Source: Nitrospirota bacterium (GTDB lineage Bacteria; Nitrospirota; Nitrospiria; JACQBW01). From it: a DNA stretch of 34,799 bases. Numbering within the stretch: the stretch's first letter is position 1; each line of letters opens with the position of its first letter. The stretch covers positions 1 through 34,799 of the forward strand of contig JACOTA010000042.1 of assembly GCA_016178585.1 (NCBI GenBank), in the 5' to 3' direction. Below, in pieces: positions 18,346-26,157 of this stretch. A program made the translations under genes and the position numbers. The notes under the pieces were generated by a model. That model ran no database searches. It saw only the letters and a program-made list of their open reading frames with translations, and was not told where the DNA came from.

Positions 18346-20868
18346 TTATGCTTTTTTAATCACCAGCTTAAAGTAATTTTCAATCGGAGATAAAGTGAGG
18401 ATTTGGTGCCCCTCATCCTTGACCGATCGGGGAACATTTTTGGCAGGTTCGCCTTCGTCCAGCAGAACTTCAAGAACCTCTCCTTGATCCATCATTTCAA
18501 GCTTGAGCTTGGTTCTGACGAAATTGATCGGACATTTTACCCCCCGCAAATCCATTTTCGCGTTGGCCGCAAACTCCTTAATCTGTTCCGCCTCCGCCAC
18601 CACTGCTGTTTTTTCGTTTTCAACCTGCCGGGTGGCCCTGGCATCTTCGCTTTCATGGCCTGTCTTTAACGTTTCCGGTTTCGAACCGGCATCGGAGAGG
18701 GCGTAGAGGATTCTAGCCTCTTCCAGAAAAATCCCGACGCGGACAATATCTTGCGCAACGTCATTTGAGGAGGGGTGGCCTCCTATTTCCAATCTTTCTT
18801 TAAAGGTTTTAAAATCGGAGAACTTTCCCGCCAACGCTCCCCTGTTAAGATAATGCTCCTCAAAAGCCTGGAACGCTTCAGTATCGGTTGCCGGTTCAAT
18901 CGCTTTTAAAATAAGCAAACCCTTAATTCCCGCCACCACAGCGCGATAGGCTTTAGAAATGGCAAAAGCCCCCTGTTTTTTTTCGTTGAGTTCCTTTGCC
19001 AGGTTCAGTTCCATATCTGCCTCGTCGAAGCTCGTTTTGATCATGGCATCGGCTCCGCCGGCACACTCACCAGGGCCCAAATCGACGACTTCAAATTCGC
19101 GGGTTCCCCCCCAATCGTAAAAGTATTGAGGGTTATCGTCAAAAGCCGGCAGGTCGGTAAGCGTTTTTAACTCGCCTGCAAATCCCTTTTTCCCGAATCG
19201 GTCTGTAAATTGGACAAAACTTTCTCCTTCTTCTTTTTTTTCACGATAAAGAGAGAGAACCTTTTGAACCGCCTGTGGGACGTTTTTTGCGGGAACTTTG
19301 ACGATTGCCTTCGCAAAGGTGGTTCCCTCTGGAGCCGTTCGGCCTCCCAGATGAAGTTCGTAGAAAGGCGCCGTATGCTCCCCGATGGTTTTACTGACGC
19401 CGTGAAGACCGATGGGCGCCATGTGGTGCTGGGCGCAGGAGTTCTGGCACCCGCTAATTTTTATCTGGATGCCTTTTAAATCGGGAGATGAACCCTGTCC
19501 GTTATTAAAAAGTCCGGATAAGGCGGTGGCCATCTGCTTGGACGAGGTGATGGCGATCCCGCAGGTATCGGCCCCCGGGCAGGAGACAATATCTGAAATC
19601 GTTTCGGCTCCTCCTTTTTCAAGTCCGGCATGTTTTAATTCTTCATAAAGCGCAGGAAGCGTTTCGTTTTTTACCCAGCGGAGGAGAAGGTTTTGATTGA
19701 CGGTAATCCGGAGATGTCCCCCCGAATAGGTGTTTGTGATCTCCGCCAGTTTTCGAAGGGCTGACGCGTGAATATCCCCCAGGACCAGACGGATATGAAC
19801 CATCGAAAACCCCGGTTGTTTTTGCGGCTGAACGTTGGTTTTTAACCAGTAGGCATAGGGAGAAAGGGCATTTTCTGTTGAAACAGCAACAGGGGAATGA
19901 CTCCCATTGCCATTGCCATTTCCGTTCCCCCCTTTGGAACGCTCAGCGGGTCTTCCATCTTCAACCGCCGGAAGCTGTAATTGCACCTCCGCTTTTTTCT
20001 TTAACTTTTCATACTCTTCCCGGTACAGTTTATTAAATTGGGTCATGCCGAGCTTGTCGATGATAAATTTCAATCGGGCCCGGTTTCTGTTCTTTCGGTT
20101 TCCAAACCGGTCGAAAACCCGCACGACCGCCTCGCAAACACGGGTCAGTTCGATGGCGGGGATAAACTCCTCTAAAAGATGGGCGACGCGGGGCATGGCG
20201 CCGAGGCCTCCCCCGACAAATACCTTAAAACCCAGCGTCTCTTTTTTCTCTTTGTCCACTTTTTTTACGGCCACCACGCCAATATCATGCATTCCGGGCA
20301 GCGCGCAATCGGTTGGGCATCCGGAAAAGCTGATCTTGAATTTTCTTGGCATGCTCTGACAAACGGGGTTTCTTAAAAAGTGTTTTGAAATGCTGCTGGC
20401 GTAGGGAGTGACGTCAAAGGCTTCGTCAGGACAAACCCCCGATTTCGGACAACCGGTGACATTCCGCACGGTATTCCCGCATGCTTCGCGGGCGGTTAAT
20501 CCGACTTCCGCAATCTTTCTCATGATTTCACCGCATTTATAAAGCGAAATCCAATGGAGCTGAATATCCTGACGGGTGGTGGTATGAAGGATTCCGTTGG
20601 TGTATTCTTCAGCCACATCGGCTAATCGGATCAATTGTTCAGCATTTAAACCGCCAAACGGAATTTTGACCCTGAACATTTGAACATTCGGCTGACGCTG
20701 ACCGTAAACGCCATGCTGAAGCCTGAAAGGGCGAAATTGGTCAAGAGAGGTTTTTCCCTGCCGAATTTTTTCAACCTGGGATTCAAACGATTCAATTTCA
20801 GTTAAAACGTCGGGGGACAACTGAACCGTCGATGATTTTTTCTCTTCAACTGTTTTGAAAGGGGCCAT
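18346..20868 (-). CDS. Siroheme nitrite/sulfite reductase fused to TusA domain
   Basis: 840 aa. Residues about 50-300 and 335-565 are two NIR/SIR ferredoxin-like plus 4Fe-4S/siroheme repeats. The second carries the usual cofactor ligands C430-x5-C436 and C474-x3-C478. The first repeat also has C140-x5-C146 and C184-x3-C188, which conventional enzymes lack. The halves are joined by a GGNGNGNGNG linker (about 313-322). A helical region (600-730, possibly HEPN-like) follows, and residues 772-840 form a TusA domain with the sulfur-carrier Cys779 in DLRGVKCP. Position between aprB and sat points to sulfite reduction to sulfide, perhaps passed to Cys779 (inference). Nitrite cannot be excluded as substrate. 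Confidence 0.88.
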   Translation of the reverse strand: MAPFKTVEEKKSSTVQLSPDVLTEIESFESQVEKIRQGKTSLDQFRPFRLQHGVYGQRQPNVQMFRVKIPFGGLNAEQLIRLADVAEEYTNGILHTTTRQDIQLHWISLYKCGEIMRKIAEVGLTAREACGNTVRNVTGCPKSGVCPDEAFDVTPYASSISKHFLRNPVCQSMPRKFKISFSGCPTDCALPGMHDIGVVAVKKVDKEKKETLGFKVFVGGGLGAMPRVAHLLEEFIPAIELTRVCEAVVRVFDRFGNRKNRNRARLKFIIDKLGMTQFNKLYREEYEKLKKKAEVQLQLPAVEDGRPAERSKGGNGNGNGNGSHSPVAVSTENALSPYAYWLKTNVQPQKQPGFSMVHIRLVLGDIHASALRKLAEITNTYSGGHLRITVNQNLLLRWVKNETLPALYEELKHAGLEKGGAETISDIVSCPGADTCGIAITSSKQMATALSGLFNNGQGSSPDLKGIQIKISGCQNSCAQHHMAPIGLHGVSKTIGEHTAPFYELHLGGRTAPEGTTFAKAIVKVPAKNVPQAVQKVLSLYREKKEEGESFVQFTDRFGKKGFAGELKTLTDLPAFDDNPQYFYDWGGTREFEVVDLGPGECAGGADAMIKTSFDEADMELNLAKELNEKKQGAFAISKAYRAVVAGIKGLLILKAIEPATDTEAFQAFEEHYLNRGALAGKFSDFKTFKERLEIGGHPSSNDVAQDIVRVGIFLEEARILYALSDAGSKPETLKTGHESEDARATRQVENEKTAVVAEAEQIKEFAANAKMDLRGVKCPINFVRTKLKLEMMDQGEVLEVLLDEGEPAKNVPRSVKDEGHQILTLSPIENYFKLVIKKA

Positions 20869-20905
20869 AGGGGTTTCTCCTTCCCGCGTTTTGCGGATAA
20901 GCTCT

Positions 20906-21289
20906 TTAAATGGAAAAGTCTACCGGAGTAGATCCTTCAACTTTTTCATCAATTTCAATGTCCAATACTTTTGTCCGGATCGTAAATGTTTCTTTCTTCC
21001 CGCGGGAATCAATGCTTTCCCAAATAATATGATCCCGGGTTGCCGGAATATGGGGTTTGAGGGACGCGTTTTTAAACCCCATTTGATAAGAGAGGTAGAA
21101 TTCAATCGCCTCAACGGGACAGGACTTGACGCAGGGGAGGCAATCCCAACAGTCTTCCGGATATTTTAAATAAGCTTTGTCAACTAAAGGATCCTTGACG
21201 ATTAAATCGCCAGGGCACATCCGGATACAGGGGGGCTGGGTTGCGCCATGACAGCCATTACAAATATTGGGATTAACGTAAACGGGCAT
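20906..21289 (-). CDS. aprB: Adenylylsulfate reductase, beta subunit
   Basis: Iron-sulfur subunit of APS reductase; carries electrons to the FAD of AprA. 127 aa. Two 4Fe-4S binding sets: NICNGC with PPCIRMC (residues about 9-25) and CWDCLPCVKSCP (about 47-58). Characterised AprB proteins of sulfate reducers are about 150-166 aa, with a long C-terminal tail that wraps AprA; here the tail after the second cluster is short. Directly upstream of the siroheme reductase, downstream of aprA. Confidence 0.95.
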   Translation of the reverse strand: MPVYVNPNICNGCHGATQPPCIRMCPGDLIVKDPLVDKAYLKYPEDCWDCLPCVKSCPVEAIEFYLSYQMGFKNASLKPHIPATRDHIIWESIDSRGKKETFTIRTKVLDIEIDEKVEGSTPVDFSI

Positions 21290-21309
21290 GAAGGACTCCT
21301 TGGCATTAT

Positions 21310-21394
21310 ATTCAGGGGCCCGTCCGACGCTTCGCTTCTCCGATGCCCCCGAACCCCTCGCTCCGCACTGGCAAAGCCAGGTGCCTCACTTATT
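21310..21394. repeat. Hairpin-rich intergenic repeat R2 between aprA and aprB
   Basis: Starts ATTCAGGGGCCCGTC and ends CTGGCAAAGCCAGGTGCC TCACTTAT (two adjoining parts). CTGGCAAAGCCAG is a perfect 5-bp stem with a 3-nt loop. The same start and end blocks recur at 31976-32030, and a diverged relative is at 18264-18345. It fills most of the 118-bp aprA-aprB gap. Confidence 0.55.
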
Positions 21395-21407
21395 TAATTT
21401 AATCGTT

Positions 21408-23153
21408 TTAACCTCTCGGTTTATACCGGTCTCCAGCGATCAACTGTTCATACGGCCGGGTGAGCATTTCAATTTTTCCGGTTTCTGGATTCATTCGTGA
21501 ATTAACAAACTTCAGCCAGTTTTCATCATCCCGGTCGGGATAGTCCATACGGGTTTGATAAGAAGGCCAACGCGTTTCTTTCCGGTAGAGCAGATGTTCC
21601 ACTAAAACGCGGGCGACATCAACCCGGTCGATAATTTCATGGGCTTTCATCAGTTGATGTAAATCGTTCGCAATCAGATATTCAAACTGGCCCGGTATTT
21701 TGGCAAGCTGTTTCCTGGCGATCAGCAAACTCTCTTCGTTCATTTCGTAATAGGTGGAAAACCCGCCTGCGTATTCATCCATGATTTTTTGTAAACGAAC
21801 TTCCATGTCGTAGGGGAGAACCCCCTGGGCCGGTTTATGACGGTAATTCAAAAGAGGCTGATAGATTCTTTTTGCTTCTTCATCTATAGTTTTAGAATCA
21901 ATCTCTTCGGATGGGGTTTGGCTCATGCTGGCAACCGCATCCCTTGCCGCAATAACCGCCTCGGCCCAGCATCCGCTGACAAATTTAAACGGGGCGCCTC
22001 CGGCGACATCGCCTGCCGCATAAAGCCCTTCAAGAGTCGTTCTCCGGTTGACATCGATCCAATACCCTCCCTGACAGTGCCCTCCGACGATGTAAGGTTC
22101 TGTGGTCTGAACCTCCACCGGTTCTTTACTCGGGTCAATATCGTTGGCGGTCCAATAAAGGACCTGCGAGGGGTACATATCGAGAAAAGCCGCTTTCAAA
22201 TCAGAAGCCTGTTTTTCATTAATATGGCGGGTATCGAGATAAACCGGGCCTCTCCCTTCCTTAATTTCCATAATCGGCCCGTAAGCGCGATAGGGAGTGG
22301 GAGCTCCGTCCCCTCCGAGATGGGCATATTTCGTCTGCATGAATTTTTCGCCTTTGGCATTGACCTGGGGAGCGTTAACGCCAAGAGCGATGGTGCCGGT
22401 GGGGGCAATAGCGTCTTTTGTCCGCAAGGCGACATATCGCATTTCAAAGCTGGTCATTTCGGCCCCCGCACGGATTCCTATGGCATATCCCGCGCCGTTG
22501 TTAAAGGGGCTGTACCAGGTCTTATGCTGGGCGTCATGCATGTTGTTCGGTTTATAAATGCCAGCAGCCCCGCCTGTGGCAATAAGGGTCGCCTTCGCTT
22601 TGACGACATACATTCTGCCGTGGCGGACACTAAAGCCAACGGCGCCATGAATCCGGTTTCCTTTCCGGAGCAAATTGGTGGCCGTCACCCAGTTTAAAAT
22701 TTTAGCGCCCGACTGTTTTGCCGCTTTGGCGATGATCGGTTTGAGCGATTCCCCGTTGATCTTAATGTTCCATCGTCCCCTTGGGAGATAATTTCCTTTT
22801 TCATCGGATAAAATCGGCAAACCCCATTTTTCGACTTTTTTAACCGAATATTCGAAAAGCTCCGCCATGCTTTGCACCAGGTCTTCGCGGATCAGGCCGC
22901 AGGAATCAAACCGGACATATTTTACAAAACTCTCGGCTGTTTCCCCGGGGTTGAGATAGGCATTGATGGCGTTCATCCCCCCGGCCAGGCAGCCGCTCCG
23001 ATCGATATGGGCTTTTTCCATGATGGTGACTGATAAAGCAGGATTTTTTTCTTTCGCTTCTACGGCAGCCAGACAGCCTGCCGTACCCCCCCCGATGATT
23101 AGAAGATCGGTTTCAATGATTTCATCGTTACGGTTATTCAGGTCCAAGATCAA
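21408..23153 (-). CDS. aprA: Adenylylsulfate reductase, alpha subunit
   Basis: FAD enzyme that interconverts APS and sulfite plus AMP. 581 aa, shorter than the 620-660 aa usual in sulfate reducers. FAD-binding DLLIIGGGTAGCLAAVEA near residue 17, DRSGCLAGGMNAINAY around 51-66, ATGGAAGIYKPNNMHD around 195. The substrate region includes the His of GGHCQGGYW and the FAD-binding AAGDVAGGAPFKFVSGCW. AprB is downstream, the permease gene upstream. QmoABC or AprM, the usual membrane partners in dissimilatory organisms, are not in the window. Confidence 0.96.
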   Translation of the reverse strand: MILDLNNRNDEIIETDLLIIGGGTAGCLAAVEAKEKNPALSVTIMEKAHIDRSGCLAGGMNAINAYLNPGETAESFVKYVRFDSCGLIREDLVQSMAELFEYSVKKVEKWGLPILSDEKGNYLPRGRWNIKINGESLKPIIAKAAKQSGAKILNWVTATNLLRKGNRIHGAVGFSVRHGRMYVVKAKATLIATGGAAGIYKPNNMHDAQHKTWYSPFNNGAGYAIGIRAGAEMTSFEMRYVALRTKDAIAPTGTIALGVNAPQVNAKGEKFMQTKYAHLGGDGAPTPYRAYGPIMEIKEGRGPVYLDTRHINEKQASDLKAAFLDMYPSQVLYWTANDIDPSKEPVEVQTTEPYIVGGHCQGGYWIDVNRRTTLEGLYAAGDVAGGAPFKFVSGCWAEAVIAARDAVASMSQTPSEEIDSKTIDEEAKRIYQPLLNYRHKPAQGVLPYDMEVRLQKIMDEYAGGFSTYYEMNEESLLIARKQLAKIPGQFEYLIANDLHQLMKAHEIIDRVDVARVLVEHLLYRKETRWPSYQTRMDYPDRDDENWLKFVNSRMNPETGKIEMLTRPYEQLIAGDRYKPRG

Positions 23154-23189
23154 CTCCTTAATTAAATAAAATTATTCGTCTACCCTTCG

Positions 23190-23987
23190 CTAAATAAGTT
23201 TTAAACCGGTTAACATTAACATAGAAGCCAGCACAGGACGAAGCACTCTTTCGGAAACCTTCATATTCATTCTACTCCCTAAATAAACTCCTGGCAATGA
23301 TCCGACCAAGAGGCTGACCACCACAGGAAGCTGCACATTTCCGTTTCCCAGGTGGGCAATCCCGGCAACGGAAACCAAAATGGCCGCATGAAAAACATCT
23401 GTTCCTACAATGTTTTTGGAAGAAAGCTTTGGAAATAAGGCCAGGAGAACGGGAACAATCAAAGAACCGCTCCCGACCGAAGTTAATCCGACTAAAAATC
23501 CGACAACACCGCCTAAAAGGATGGTGAGACCTTTTTGCCTGATGGTATAATTCGTCAGGAAATTTTCGTCGTTTCTGGCTTGAGAGGAAGGGAAGATTAC
23601 CCGCAAAACCATTGTGATGGCCACGATGATCAGGGTGATCCCGAGGGTTTTCATTACAAAGGCATCAACAAAACTGCCGTAATGTTTTTTAATCGCAGAG
23701 ATGATATAAACCCCTAATAAGCTGCAAGGGACGCTCCCAAGGGCAAGGAAAAATACGATTGATAAGTTTACCGATTTTTGACGGTAGTGAATAAAGGAGC
23801 CGAAAACTTTGGTGATTGCTCCGAAAATAAGGTCTGTCCCGACAGCAATGGTCGGGCGGATTCCAAGAAAAAGGATCATAATGGGAGTCATCAGAGACCC
23901 TCCGCCGATTCCCGTCAAACCGACCAGGAACCCGACTGAAAAGCCGATGAACACTGTTGCCATACTCATGTCTAATAAGTAATCCAT
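23190..23987 (-). CDS. TauE/SafE-family sulfite/anion permease
   Basis: 265 aa, about eight membrane helices. Two internally repeated motifs, GLTGIGGGSLMTPIMI near residue 23 and GLTSVGSGSLIVPVLL in the second half, are the paired TauE/SafE signatures. Start ATG 23987 is chosen for its AAGGAG site; the open frame continues upstream into the promoter region. As the first gene of the sulfur operon it probably moves sulfate, sulfite or an organosulfonate across the inner membrane; direction and substrate are not visible. Confidence 0.88.
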   Translation of the reverse strand: MDYLLDMSMATVFIGFSVGFLVGLTGIGGGSLMTPIMILFLGIRPTIAVGTDLIFGAITKVFGSFIHYRQKSVNLSIVFFLALGSVPCSLLGVYIISAIKKHYGSFVDAFVMKTLGITLIIVAITMVLRVIFPSSQARNDENFLTNYTIRQKGLTILLGGVVGFLVGLTSVGSGSLIVPVLLALFPKLSSKNIVGTDVFHAAILVSVAGIAHLGNGNVQLPVVVSLLVGSLPGVYLGSRMNMKVSERVLRPVLASMLMLTGLKLI

Positions 23988-24036
23988 AAGGGGACTCCTT
24001 TGTCTAATCTTTATAAATCCTATCGGGATTAAGTAC

Positions 24037-24065
24037 AATATATCCAATTCAAAAAAATAAGTCAA
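24037..24065 (-). promoter_or_regulatory. Sigma70-type promoter of the sulfur operon
   Basis: On the minus strand TTGACT (24060-24065) and TATATT (24037-24042) are separated by exactly 17 bp. The start would lie near 24030, about 40 nt before the permease ATG. No riboswitch-like structure fits in that short leader. Confidence 0.7.
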
Positions 24066-24151
24066 CTAAAAAAGTATAGTATCTTGATCGGAAAGGTAGG
24101 AATTAAACAAATGGCTAAAAAGCGAAAGCCTTAAAGGTCCTTAAGAGCTCT

Positions 24152-24220
24152 TTTTCGTCATTCCCGCGAAAGCGGTCTTACTGCGACCATTCCACAATCC
24201 GTCACGGGAATCCAGGAGAT
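24152..24220. repeat. Degenerate TCATTCCCGCGAAAGCGG-type dispersed repeat
   Basis: Contains GTCATTCCCGCGAAAGCGG at the left and CACGGGAATCCAGGAGATGC at the right. These are the two ends of a short palindromic repeat seen between genes in many bacterial genomes; here the middle is diverged. It lies in the gap between the divergent permease promoter and the GGDEF gene end. No gene is seen in 24066-24302. Confidence 0.55.
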
Positions 24221-24302
24221 GCTTCTGTCTCTGTTCTCGAGTAGGGGTTAATGTCTGGTTTTAGGCTGGGGAAAAGAATCAGGGCTGAATATTTTTAGAT
24301 CT

Positions 24303-24875
24303 CTATTTTTTATAGGTGTTACCGCCAGATTCTTTGGCGAGATAGAGGGCGTACTCAGCGCGATTTAAAAGTGTTTCACGTGAGTCAATATTATTCTCCC
24401 GACCGGCGATTCCAATACTTAATGTTTGGGGGATAATGATCTTTCCGAAGCTTAAAGATGTGCTGGAAAAACTCATAATTAAACGATTGGCTACAACGGA
24501 AGCGGAAGACAGAGTAGTATAGGGGAGTATCACAATAAACTCATCTCCGCCAAAACGGCCCAAAAAATCTTCCTGCCTTAATAATTCCTGCATTCTTCGG
24601 GCAGATTCCCTTAAAACAGAATCTCCGATCGACCCTCCGTAAATATCGTTAATTTTTCTAAAATAGTCCAGGTCGACAATCAAAATAGACAGAGGATACC
24701 GGTGCCTGAAGGCTCGCCGAATTTCAATATCGAGGTTTCCGAGAATAGCCTTTCGGTTGTAGATGCCTGTCAAGTCATCATGGGTCGCATGTGCGAGGAG
24801 AGCAGGGCGTTGACATTTTCCTTTACATTCGAGGGCTTTTAGATCGTTACCCACGCTAACTTTATTTTTTTCCAA
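24303..24875 (-). CDS. Short GGDEF diguanylate cyclase
   Basis: 190 aa. Nearly the whole protein is a GGDEF domain (from about residue 30): HDDLTGIYNRKAIL, DLDYFRKINDIYGGSIGDSVL and the active-site RFGGDEF. RQED five residues before GGDEF is the RxxD inhibitory I-site, so feedback by c-di-GMP is expected. The N-terminal 30 residues hold a Cys pair (CKGKC) and no sensor domain. A TTG start is preceded by GGGGAGG at a 5-nt spacing. It stands alone on the minus strand. Confidence 0.88.
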   Translation of the reverse strand: MEKNKVSVGNDLKALECKGKCQRPALLAHATHDDLTGIYNRKAILGNLDIEIRRAFRHRYPLSILIVDLDYFRKINDIYGGSIGDSVLRESARRMQELLRQEDFLGRFGGDEFIVILPYTTLSSASVVANRLIMSFSSTSLSFGKIIIPQTLSIGIAGRENNIDSRETLLNRAEYALYLAKESGGNTYKK

Positions 24876-24969
24876 AAAACCTCCCCGCAGGATTAAACGG
24901 CTTTTAAAAAAGTCTCCTTTTCTGAAGGGTAACTTAAGAGGCTAAATCTGTCAAGAAACCGCCTGTTCA

Positions 24970-24998
24970 TTGTCAACCCAAATCGTTTTTTATATAGA
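24970..24998 (+). promoter_or_regulatory. Possible promoter upstream of the CPBP protease gene
   Basis: TTGTCA (24970-24975), 17 bp, TATAGA (24993-24998). A second candidate -10 box, TATAAT at 25035-25040, has no good -35 box. Confidence 0.4.
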
Positions 24999-25083
24999 TG
25001 ATCATAAGGGTAGTGATTTTTACCTGATAAAAGGTATAATGAGCAAAGGAACATACACATGGCCTCTATAGAAGAGTCAGAAA

Positions 25084-26034
25084 ATGAAAAAATTCGATCT
25101 TTTGGCTTTCTTTTTATTGTTTTTGGGTTGTTTCGCGTCGGTCTATTTCCTCCCTGGCCAAAGCTTCACGTTAGGACGAAGTCTAAACTCCTATTTTTTA
25201 ATTTTAGGGAGTTATAGTCTTTTTTTGTTTTCTATTTATCTTTCCTTATCCAAAATAAACACTGAAAAAAAAGCTTTTCTGCTTAAGGGGATTTTGTTTG
25301 GAACAGCCGCCGGTCTTTATCTGATTTATGGATCACTGGACCATGCCCCGTTACTGAAAATAGCTGGAGCTGTGGGTCTGTTTTTCTTCTTGATTTATTA
25401 TGGGCAAATCGTTCCCGAGGCGCTCATGATTTGCGTTATCTTTTTTGCGGTTAAAACCCATTATTTTTCAGCTCCGCTTATCCGGTATATGGATCAAGTT
25501 CCTTTGCATCAAATTGATTTATTTTATTTAACGATCGGCGCGATTGTCATCTTTCAGTTTTTTGTTTTAAGTAAAAGCCTCAAGACTCAGCTGGATTTTT
25601 CTGTATTGCCAAAAGATTTTTTTTGGATTTCAGGGTCGGTGATTATGGCTCTTCTTGTCATCGCTCCAATCGGGATGAGTTTTAAATTGATCTACTATGA
25701 AGCACGCGTTTTTGGAATTGAACAGTGGATCCCCTTGCTGTTTTATTATTTTGGAATTGTAGCGCCCCTGGAAGAAATTTTTTTCAGAGGGATTATTTTA
25801 AACCGGTTAAGATTTATCTTTTTTGGTAAAAACCCATACGGCATTCCGCTTTTAATCAGCGTTTTTTTATTTGGTTTGGCCCATCTGCATCCTTTGCCTT
25901 ATATTTTGGTGGCAGGGTTAACGGGATATCTTTATGGGACAGGGTATCTTCTAACCAACCGGATTTCCACGCCCATCTTGATCCATGGGACAATCGATGT
26001 GCTATGGGTGACTCTTTTTTATTTGCCTCATTAG
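25084..26034 (+). CDS. CPBP-family intramembrane metalloprotease
   Basis: 316 aa, about nine hydrophobic segments. The C-terminal Abi/CAAX-protease domain shows the three motifs of the family: EEIFFRG (about residues 231-237), FLFGLAHLHP (about 260-269, catalytic His) and ILIHGTIDVLW near the C-terminus. Family members cleave membrane-embedded or prenylated substrates, and some take part in bacteriocin immunity. No partner gene is linked to it. Confidence 0.85.
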   Translation: MKKFDLLAFFLLFLGCFASVYFLPGQSFTLGRSLNSYFLILGSYSLFLFSIYLSLSKINTEKKAFLLKGILFGTAAGLYLIYGSLDHAPLLKIAGAVGLFFFLIYYGQIVPEALMICVIFFAVKTHYFSAPLIRYMDQVPLHQIDLFYLTIGAIVIFQFFVLSKSLKTQLDFSVLPKDFFWISGSVIMALLVIAPIGMSFKLIYYEARVFGIEQWIPLLFYYFGIVAPLEEIFFRGIILNRLRFIFFGKNPYGIPLLISVFLFGLAHLHPLPYILVAGLTGYLYGTGYLLTNRISTPILIHGTIDVLWVTLFYLPH

Positions 26035-26157
26035 GTTTTTCCCTTCATCTAAAATAAAATTGGGGTTGATTTTCATAGTAACGATCGTCTAACTTTATGG
26101 AAGAGGATTGGAAAGACACTCAATTGGCAAGCAACGATAGTCCCATTTGGAGAAACA

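Noticed and set aside
21837-22697. 286-codon plus-strand open frame
   Set aside because: It is wholly antisense to aprA, whose motifs are intact; the long frame reflects codon bias of aprA.
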